Of a DNA stretch of 5,022 nucleotides, positions 1 to 4,519 are shown piece by piece (positions within the stretch are counted from its first letter, which is position 1; the number at the start of each line of letters is the position of its first letter). The translations under genes were made by a program, and so were the position numbers. The notes beneath the pieces were generated by a model. The model made no database searches. It saw nothing but the letters and a program-made list of their open reading frames with translations, and was not told where the DNA came from. The DNA comes from an uncultured Clostridia bacterium. Its GTDB lineage: Bacteria; Bacillota; Clostridia; Oscillospirales; Ruminococcaceae. The stretch is taken from the NCBI GenBank assembly GCA_947630315.1, contig CANRHA010000141.1, forward strand, positions 1 to 5,022. Direction: 5' to 3'.

Positions 1-1
1 T

Positions 2-84
2 ATAGTAGTTAGAGAGTAGTTGTTAGTAGTTAGTTGATGTGGGTGCTGAGAGTAGACGATAATATGAGAGTAAGCGAATACCTT
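2..84 (+). repeat. 83-bp direct repeat, left copy (TAGTAG-rich plus half core)
   Basis: This stretch matches 4204-4286 at a constant offset of 4202 bases without gaps. By hand count 47 of 48 positions agree over 2-49, about 8 of 16 over 50-65, and 18 of 19 over 66-84. The first part is a degenerate TAGTAGTTAG simple repeat. The last part (AAGCGAATACC, 72-82) is half of the palindromic core found elsewhere in this window. Similarity continues loosely to a GTGG at 95-98. No gene is seen in 1-370. Confidence 0.85.
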
Positions 85-106
85 GTTCCCCCCTGTGGCC
101 GCAGGC

Positions 107-266
107 TGAATTGCTTTACCATCAAGGGCGCACAATGGTGCCGGTTCATTTAAAATAGCATTCGCGCAGCGAATCCCTTTTTACACCCAGACAGCGATGA
201 CGTACCCTGTCACTCCCGCCCCGGAAAGAGCGATCTGTCCTCTGCCATCTGACCTCTGCCTTCTAC
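107..266 (-). repeat. Inverted copy of the ~105-bp intergenic repeat plus its tail
   Basis: Read on the minus strand from 266 to 155, this is the unit that occurs twice downstream of the gene: a GCAGAGGACAG-type purine-rich start, a GGGAGTGACAGGG middle, and a palindromic end at 155-181. The middle is identical over 28 bases between 204-231 and 3595-3622 in inverted orientation. The tail (154 back to 107: TTTAAATGAACCGG, then ATTGTGCGCC, then AAAGCAATTCA) matches 3785-3831. It is non-coding, and its outer edge abuts the sigma gene's -35 box. Confidence 0.85.
155..181 (-). repeat. Palindromic core, copy upstream of the sigma gene
   Basis: ATTCGC (160-165), loop GCA, GCGAAT (169-174). On the minus strand it is framed by AAAAGGG and GCTAT, as in the other copies. 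The stem is perfect and the loop differs from copy to copy, a REP-like pattern. Confidence 0.8.
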
Positions 267-295
267 TTGCCCCTTCCCCTCAAACCTGCTATAAT
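267..295 (+). promoter_or_regulatory. Probable SigA-type promoter of the sigma-fusion gene
   Basis: A perfect extended -10 (TGCTATAAT, hexamer 290-295) sits 17 bp behind a 4/6 -35 match (TTGCCC, 267-272). The start of transcription should fall near 302, giving a leader of about 68 nt. The -35 begins exactly where the inverted repeat copy ends (266), so the repeat forms the upstream edge of the promoter. Confidence 0.75.
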
Positions 296-341
296 TTTTA
301 AAAATCCTCCCAACGTTTTTCCCTCTCAAACTGTCTTATTG

Positions 342-355
342 GTGAAAGCTTTCAC
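342..355. promoter_or_regulatory. Perfect 14-bp palindrome in the leader, possible operator
   Basis: GTGAAAGCTTTCAC is perfectly self-complementary. It lies in the predicted leader, ending one base before the ribosome-binding region. It could be a binding site for a dimeric regulator, or in RNA a 5-bp hairpin with an AGCT loop next to the Shine-Dalgarno. Which applies cannot be told from sequence alone. Confidence 0.5.
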
Positions 356-356
356 G

Positions 357-362
357 AAAGGA
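357..362 (+). promoter_or_regulatory. Ribosome binding site of the sigma-fusion gene
   Basis: AAAGGA lies 8 nt ahead of the ATG at 371 and fixes that start. The ATG at 362 that overlaps it is followed at once by a TAA stop and is not used. Confidence 0.7.
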
Positions 363-370
363 TGTAAAAT

Positions 371-3300
371 ATGCCTCATCTTACAAGTTCTGACGGCGCG
401 CTGGTGCTGCTGACCCTCGCGGGCGACCCTACGGCCTATGACGAGCTGATACTGCGTAACGAAAAGAAGGTCCGTGCGGCGGCGTATTCCGTTATACGCA
501 ACGCACATATTGCCGAGGATTCGGCGCAGGACGCCTTTTTGGCGGCATGGCTTAAGCTTGATCGCCTTAAAGACCCCGAAAAGTTCGGCGCATGGGTTTC
601 AAGGATCGCAAAAAACTGCGCCAAAAACATGGCGCTCAGGTTCAGAAATTACCTCAGCCTCGAAGAAACCGAGGGTCTCGAATACATTCCCTCGGGCGAG
701 ACCGACCCCGAACAGCTGCTTATGACCGAAGACGAGGCGGAGCTTATGCGCCGCGGACTGCGAAAACTCCCCGAGCGCTCACAGCAGGTGATCTACCTTC
801 ATTATTATGAGGATATGAGCGCGGAACAGATCGCCGGGCTGATGGGGATATCCGTGGGTACGGTAAAATCGCAGCTCCACGACGGCAGACTGAAAATGCG
901 GAAGGAGCTTTGCGCTATGGACGAAAAATTGAACGACACACTGTTGCAGAAAATACGCAAGAAGATAAAAGAAGTTAAAGATTGGCAGTACAAAAACTCA
1001 AAGAGCGGCTTTGAAAAGGTATATAAAAGCGTTCTTAAGGATATCGACGCCATGCCGGAATGCGCCGAAAAATACAGCGCTCTCGCCGACGTTCTGATAA
1101 GGGGATACTGGTGGCTGCCCGAAGAGACGAACGACGGTCTTTTTAAGAGGATAAAGGAGGCCGCCCGGCTCGGCAAAAACAACGAGGTAATGTGCGCGGT
1201 TTTGGAGCGCGAGAGCTTAAAATTCTGGGGGAACGCGCGGCTTGACCATATCAAAAACGTTCAGATCCCCTCGCTCGACCCCGTTGATTTTCGGCTCACT
1301 ATCGCCGACAGGTGGCTTGCCGCCGCAAGCGCCGCCGATCTTAAAAACCCCGACGAGGCCCTGAACGCCATCGATTCGGCCCTTAAGATCCTCAACCCCG
1401 ACAACGCTCTTTATTACTACGCCATAAATAAAAAGAAGTGTTTTGAGGATTCGCTTTCGGAGGAGTTTCTGAATGATCAGCAAAATCGGATAAATTCCGC
1501 TTCGGCCTACGAGCTTTCGCTTTCGGACGGAATAAAGATCGTCAACAACTATTACTGCAACTTGGGGCAGCTTTATTCCTACAGCTGGCGCAGCGGGTGC
1601 ATTTTAGAAAACCTTTTTATGTGCGACGGAATGATGACCGCAAAAATCGGGCCGGGTGAAAGCGTTTCCTGCTCGGACGGCTCTACCCTGACCTTTGAAT
1701 CGGACAGCGCCGAGATAACCGTTCCCGCAGGGAAATTCGGCGGCTGCGAGGTCTGGGTCTCCCGCCTTAAAGACGCCGCCTACCGCAGCTGGTTCAAGAG
1801 CGGCGTGGGGCTTATAATGCAGGAGCTTGTCTCCTACGGGATCAGCGAGAAAAAGCTGCTTGAATCCTATAAAATAGTTGGCGGCAGCGGCCTTATGCCT
1901 ATCCACAGGGGCAACGCATGGGTATACTCGGCTGACGGAAACCCCGAAGCCTACGCCGCCCCGACAACGGTCAGCGTGGAGTACTGCAAGGGCGAACGGG
2001 CGGTTATGACCGTAAACACCCGCGCCGTAAGAAAAAAATATGACGAAAACTCCTGGCTCGACATGATACTTAAAACCCGCTCGGATTACGTCGTCAACCA
2101 CGGCGAAGAGGACAACGAGGCGGTATCTGACGTAAGACGGTACGCAAGGCGCGCCTGTGAACTTGCAAAAACGCCCTATGAAAAGGCGTTCTCCGAGGCG
2201 GTTTGCTCGGTCGTAACAAGAATAATCGAGACCGATCAAAACCTCAACCCCGGCTGCGAGGCCGTAGGACTTTGGAACTTCTTCAACTGCTTCAGGGCGA
2301 ACAATTCTGACGGCAGGGTCTGCCTCGGCGAAGGCAACAGGCGGTACGGCTTTGAATGGAAAAACTACGACGGCACCTCACTTGGCAAAAGAGTTTTATC
2401 GAATCACATTTACTCTATCCTCTCCGACGTGGCAGGCTGTCTGTTTGACGATCGGTGGAAGCCGGGCTTTAGCACCGAAGACGTGAGAAGCTACTACGGC
2501 GACCCCATCAAAATTAAAATTACCTGCGAAGACGCAGGCAGCGTCGCAGTAAAGGCCGGAGCGTTTGAAAACTGTCTCTCGGTCGACACACTCTGCGACG
2601 GAATGAGCAGCAGCCACGCCTACCGCGGCGGCCGCAGGACATACTTCTTTGCACCCGGCGTCGGCCTTGTCAAGGTGGATATATACAGATCCGGCCTGAA
2701 AAGCTCATACGAGCTGACCGACTACACCGGAACCGGCAGCGGGTATATGCCGATAAACGACGGAATGACGCGCAGATATGAGGACCTCGGCCTGACAGAC
2801 GGATATGTCGGCGCGGTAAAGTACATCTACTCAAAGGACTGCGACGGCAACACGGTCATATTCTCCGACGCCATAGGAATCAGGAAAAGTATCACGAAGA
2901 TCACCCGGTACAGTTCGATTTTCGGGGAGACCGAGGAATCGCGGCTTGTCCTCGCCGGGAAATATGACGAGGCGAACCTTGAAGGAAACTGCAACGCCGT
3001 GCACGCGCTTTTGCATCAGATCACAAAGATTTACCACTTCTTCATGAACCCCAACGCGAGGGCGAGAAGGTGTCTTTACAACATCAGGCTGATGGAGGCC
3101 GCGGGCAACGGGGAGGTGTACCCCGCGCTGTATCAGGCGGCGGCGAAAATGGAGCTGTGGGCGGCGGTGGCGTTTATCGGCGGAAACGAGCGTGAAAAGG
3201 GGTATGAATGCCTGGAAAAGGCGCTTGATTACGCGGAGAAGTGGAAAAATTTCCCCGACGGAGAAAAGCTAAGCTTCGGCGACGAATCGGTCTTCGGGAA

Positions 3301-3508
3301 GGTGGTTTACATCAAGGGGCAGTCGGTAATAGAGCTTCCCGACGGCAGCAGACGGGAGATCGACGCGGACGGCAACATCGACGGCTTCGACAGCGGAATG
3401 ATCTACTACGCCATGACCGCCGACTCAGGTTGGGAATGGTTCGACCCCGCGAGGGAGGACGAGAGGTTCAAAAAACTTACCGAGCGGGCGAGAAGGATCG
3501 CGGGATAG
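371..3508 (+). CDS. ECF-type RNA polymerase sigma factor with ~860-residue C-terminal extension
   Basis: This 1045-residue protein begins as a group-IV (ECF) sigma-70 factor. Region 2 lies at about residues 20-92 (AEDSAQDAFLAAWLKL, then FGAWVSRIAKN, the usual core-binding and -10-reading helices). Region 4 lies at about 124-180 (LRKLPERSQQVIYLHYYEDM, then the helix-turn-helix AEQIAGLMGISVGTVKSQL that reads the -35). A normal ECF factor ends near residue 180. Here a lysine-rich helical linker follows (about 183-225), then helices with a TPR flavour (about 230-345), then two related beta-type modules (about 405-550 and 675-840) separated by a helical stretch, and a last TPR-like segment (about 915-960) before an acidic tail. 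No signal peptide or membrane helix is visible, so it should be cytoplasmic. The ATG at 371 is chosen because AAAGGA precedes it by 8 nt. It stands alone, with no anti-sigma gene beside it. The sigma assignment is firm. The role of the extension, perhaps ligand sensing or self-inhibition, is inference. Confidence 0.93.
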   Translation: MPHLTSSDGALVLLTLAGDPTAYDELILRNEKKVRAAAYSVIRNAHIAEDSAQDAFLAAWLKLDRLKDPEKFGAWVSRIAKNCAKNMALRFRNYLSLEETEGLEYIPSGETDPEQLLMTEDEAELMRRGLRKLPERSQQVIYLHYYEDMSAEQIAGLMGISVGTVKSQLHDGRLKMRKELCAMDEKLNDTLLQKIRKKIKEVKDWQYKNSKSGFEKVYKSVLKDIDAMPECAEKYSALADVLIRGYWWLPEETNDGLFKRIKEAARLGKNNEVMCAVLERESLKFWGNARLDHIKNVQIPSLDPVDFRLTIADRWLAAASAADLKNPDEALNAIDSALKILNPDNALYYYAINKKKCFEDSLSEEFLNDQQNRINSASAYELSLSDGIKIVNNYYCNLGQLYSYSWRSGCILENLFMCDGMMTAKIGPGESVSCSDGSTLTFESDSAEITVPAGKFGGCEVWVSRLKDAAYRSWFKSGVGLIMQELVSYGISEKKLLESYKIVGGSGLMPIHRGNAWVYSADGNPEAYAAPTTVSVEYCKGERAVMTVNTRAVRKKYDENSWLDMILKTRSDYVVNHGEEDNEAVSDVRRYARRACELAKTPYEKAFSEAVCSVVTRIIETDQNLNPGCEAVGLWNFFNCFRANNSDGRVCLGEGNRRYGFEWKNYDGTSLGKRVLSNHIYSILSDVAGCLFDDRWKPGFSTEDVRSYYGDPIKIKITCEDAGSVAVKAGAFENCLSVDTLCDGMSSSHAYRGGRRTYFFAPGVGLVKVDIYRSGLKSSYELTDYTGTGSGYMPINDGMTRRYEDLGLTDGYVGAVKYIYSKDCDGNTVIFSDAIGIRKSITKITRYSSIFGETEESRLVLAGKYDEANLEGNCNAVHALLHQITKIYHFFMNPNARARRCLYNIRLMEAAGNGEVYPALYQAAAKMELWAAVAFIGGNEREKGYECLEKALDYAEKWKNFPDGEKLSFGDESVFGKVVYIKGQSVIELPDGSRREIDADGNIDGFDSGMIYYAMTADSGWEWFDPAREDERFKKLTERARRIAG
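1583..1930 (+). repeat. First copy of an internal protein module (residues ~405-520)
   Basis: This segment of the sigma fusion carries the landmarks VPAGKFGGCEVW (451-462), SGVGLIMQE (477-485) and SGLMPIHRGNAWVY (506-519). The same order recurs in the second copy about 275 residues later. The pattern V-x-AG-x-F-xx-C followed by a GVGL turn and then MPI-xx-G-xxx-Y is what I associate with the DUF3108-like/TapB beta-fold, which is normally found in exported proteins. The family name is tentative; the duplication itself is visible in the sequence. Confidence 0.7.
2393..2782 (+). repeat. Second copy of the internal protein module (residues ~675-804)
   Basis: The landmarks match the first copy in order: VKAGAFENCLSV (727-738), APGVGLVKV (761-769) and SGYMPINDGMTRRYE (790-804). 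The strand after each copy also aligns (VSVEYCKGERAVMTV with VKYIYSKDCDGNTVIF, then RAVRKK with GIRKS), so the repeated unit probably extends further downstream. The copies are clearly diverged, which points to an old duplication within the gene rather than a recent event. Confidence 0.7.
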
Positions 3509-3567
3509 GGGTCAAAACGCGCCTTGATACAGTTTGAGATAAACGCGGAGGCGACGTGGAGAGAGGG

Positions 3568-3671
3568 AAGAAGGCAGATGTCAGAAGACGGAATGCTCTT
3601 TCCGGGGCGGGAGTGACAGGGTGAGGCACCGCTGCTTAAATGTGAAAAGGTATTCGCTACGCGAATGCTAT
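3568..3671 (+). repeat. ~105-bp intergenic repeat, downstream copy 1
   Basis: It starts 59 bp after the stop codon of the sigma fusion with a GAAGAAGGCAG stretch. It contains the 28-base block 3595-3622 shared with 204-231, and ends in AAAAGGTATTCGC-TAC-GCGAATGCTAT (3645-3671). It lies in the orientation opposite to the copy ahead of the gene. It is followed after four bases by a second copy. Confidence 0.85.
3645..3671 (+). repeat. Palindromic core, first downstream copy
   Basis: ATTCGC (3652-3657), loop TAC, GCGAAT (3661-3666), framed by AAAAGGT and GCTAT. The stem is identical to the other complete copies; only the loop changes. Confidence 0.8.
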
Positions 3672-3675
3672 CCGA

Positions 3676-3784
3676 GTAGAAGACAGAAAACAGATGGCAG
3701 AGGACAGAACCCCCTCTGATAGGTGGGCGTGACAGAGCGCGGCTACCGGCAAGTGGTGAAAAGGGATTCGCAAGCGAATGCTAT
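3676..3784 (+). repeat. ~105-bp intergenic repeat, downstream copy 2
   Basis: This is a more diverged tandem copy: GTAGAAGACAG start, GGGCGTGACAG middle, and AAAAGGGATTCGC-AA-GCGAATGCTAT end (3759-3784). Its end and the tail behind it resemble the upstream inverted copy more than copy 1 does. The middle has drifted, and the 28-base block is not preserved. Confidence 0.8.
3759..3784 (+). repeat. Palindromic core, second downstream copy
   Basis: ATTCGC (3766-3771), loop AA, GCGAAT (3774-3779), framed by AAAAGGG and GCTAT. It has the shortest loop of the complete copies. Confidence 0.8.
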
Positions 3785-3831
3785 CTTAAATGAACCGGTA
3801 GATTGTGCGCCTTGGATAATAAAGCAATTCA
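3785..3831 (+). repeat. Tail segment inverted relative to 107-154
   Basis: The segment follows copy 2 and shares TTAAATGAACCGG, ATTGTGCGCC and AAAGCAATTCA, in that order, with the minus strand of 107-154, with small gaps. Together with copy 2 it forms the longest continuous inverted match across the sigma gene. Confidence 0.8.
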
Positions 3832-3850
3832 AAGTGAGTCCACACACTAT

Positions 3851-3897
3851 AAAAAGGTATTCGCAAATTTCCTTGCGGAAATTTTCTCATGCTATTT
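3851..3897 (+). repeat. Variant core with a replaced hairpin
   Basis: It keeps the left frame AAAAAGGTATTCGC and the right frame ATGCTAT, but the GCGAAT arm is gone. In its place stands a new perfect hairpin, AAATTTCC (3865-3872), loop TTGC, GGAAATTT (3877-3884). As a transcription terminator it would be poor, because the bases after the stem are TTCTC rather than a T-run and the TTTTT at 3895-3899 lies too far away. Confidence 0.7.
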
Positions 3898-3901
3898 TTA
3901 G

Positions 3902-4198
3902 TCACCCCTCCCCCTGCCTCTCCCCTCGAGGGGAGGGGGTTCTGCTATGCCGTGACCTTCTGCGCAGCTCATGGTGGGGATAAATGACCCGGGTGCGGCA
4001 TGGCAAAACCCGCTACCTTCTGCGTGGCAGAGACCCCGGGCGAAGCCCCGGCGGTCGGAGCCGCCGCAGCGGCAGCTTTGCTGCCGCTGGCCCCGCGCGC
4101 AAGCGCGCGGGGCGGGCTTCGCCCGGGGTGCGGCTCAGCAGAAAGGGTCCCTGAGAGCGGCTCCCCTCCCCTTGAGGGGAGGGGCAGGGGGAGTGGGA
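3902..4198. mobile_element. 297-bp GC-rich palindromic element with terminal inverted repeats (MITE-like)
   Basis: The ends are inverted copies of about 37 bases (3902-3938 and 4162-4198) that differ at a few positions and one gap. Both carry CTCCCCCTGCC and then a palindrome of the form CTCCCCT-NN-AGGGGAG. The inside is made of nested hairpins, including a four-way junction at 4033-4129. It has no protein-coding capacity and no transposase, so it would need one supplied elsewhere if mobile. No clear target-site duplication is visible, so mobility is inferred from the inverted ends and compact size. An alternative is an immobile structured repeat. Confidence 0.6.
4033..4129. other. Near-perfect four-way junction (cruciform or structured RNA) inside the GC-rich element
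   Basis: A 16-bp perfect stem (ACCCCGGGCGAAGCCC, 4033-4048, with 4114-4129) encloses three hairpins. These are GGCGG/CCGCC (4050-4054 with 4061-4065), CAGCGGCAGC/GCTGCCGCTG (4067-4076 with 4080-4089) and CCCCGCGCGC/GCGCGCGGGG (4091-4100 with 4103-4112). A single unpaired base (4049, 4066, 4090, 4113) sits at each corner. An outer TTCTGC/GCAGAA pairing (4018-4023 with 4138-4143) extends the fold. Confidence 0.7.
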
Positions 4199-4203
4199 AC
4201 CGG

Positions 4204-4286
4204 ATAGTAGTTAGAGAATAGTTGTTAGTAGTTAGTTGATGTGGGTGCTGAAGGTAAGGAAAAATACGAGGGTAAGCGAATACCTT
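4204..4286 (+). repeat. 83-bp direct repeat, right copy
   Basis: This is the partner of 2-84 in the same orientation. It begins six bases after the end of the GC-rich palindromic element. It ends in the half core AAGCGAATACC (4274-4284) and continues to GTGTGG (4299-4304), which also occurs as CTGTGG next to the left copy. It lies about 230 bp upstream of the XRE regulator. Confidence 0.85.
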
Positions 4287-4401
4287 TTATCCCCCGGGGT
4301 GTGGCATACCTCACAAGTCCTCTCCCAGCACTCCCACTCGAAGGTATGGCGCGAACGAAGAGCAGAATCAGACATCAGAAGGGATACTTCGGGAACAGAA
4401 G

Positions 4402-4418
4402 CGCAACCTGTAGTTGCG
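4402..4418 (+). other. Small hairpin upstream of the XRE regulator
   Basis: CGCAAC (4402-4407), loop CTGTA, GTTGCG (4413-4418). The heptamer GGGAACA stands on its left (4391-4397) and overlaps its right end (4418-4424). It lies upstream of the predicted promoter, so it is not expected in that gene's mRNA. The remainder of 4305-4448 shows no gene or repeat that I recognise. Confidence 0.4.
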
Positions 4419-4448
4419 GGAACAAGGAAAAAAGCATACGCCGGGTGG

Positions 4449-4477
4449 TGGACTTTTCGGCTGAACGGAGATATATT
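4449..4477 (+). promoter_or_regulatory. Probable promoter of the XRE regulator
   Basis: TGGACT (4449-4454, 4/6 to TTGACA) and TATATT (4472-4477, 5/6 to TATAAT) are separated by 17 bp. Transcription would start near 4484, giving a short leader of about 36 nt that carries a strong Shine-Dalgarno. Confidence 0.6.
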
Positions 4478-4507
4478 ATTATCAATACATGACCGTGTAA
4501 AAAACAT

Positions 4508-4512
4508 GGAGG
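4508..4512 (+). promoter_or_regulatory. Ribosome binding site of the XRE regulator
   Basis: GGAGG lies 7 nt ahead of the ATG at 4520, an ideal distance, and decides the start of this gene. Confidence 0.85.
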
Positions 4513-4519
4513 TAGTTTT

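Larger units (their letters stand above)
3509..4519. other. 1-kb intergenic region without a credible gene
   Basis: Apart from the listed repeats, the element at 3902-4198 and the promoter before 4520, I see no gene. The open frames here run through palindromes and simple repeats and have poor starts. No classical terminator (GC stem followed by a T-run) follows the stop codon at 3508, so transcription may end inside the repeat array. 3509-3567 holds nothing recognised. Confidence 0.7.

Noticed and set aside
1604..2239. Open frame of 211 codons on the minus strand inside the sigma gene
   Set aside because: It lies opposite a strongly supported coding frame with recognisable domains. It has no family features and no convincing ribosome site, and is a codon-bias shadow.
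107..3832. Phase-variable promoter inversion
   Set aside because: The promoter and gene lie together between the arms, so inversion would not separate them. No recombinase gene is present in the window.
3865..3884. Terminator for the sigma gene
   Set aside because: The stem is AT-rich and not followed directly by a T-run. It also lies about 360 bp past the stop codon within a repeat copy.
3568..3897. Possible CRISPR array from repeated palindromic cores
   Set aside because: Only a few copies, uneven spacing, related sequence between the cores, opposite orientations in the window and no cas genes. The units behave as tandem intergenic repeats.
4033..4129. tRNA or tRNA-like gene suggested by the cloverleaf-like fold
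   Set aside because: Stem lengths (16, 5, 10 and 10 bp) and the 2-3 base loops of two of the arms do not fit a tRNA. There is no anticodon loop, T-loop consensus or acceptor end.
3971..4221. Overlapping plus-strand frames through the GC-rich element
   Set aside because: They consist of translated palindromes (Ala/Gly/Pro/Arg-rich), two frames are open at once, and neither has a ribosome site. The palindromes explain them better.
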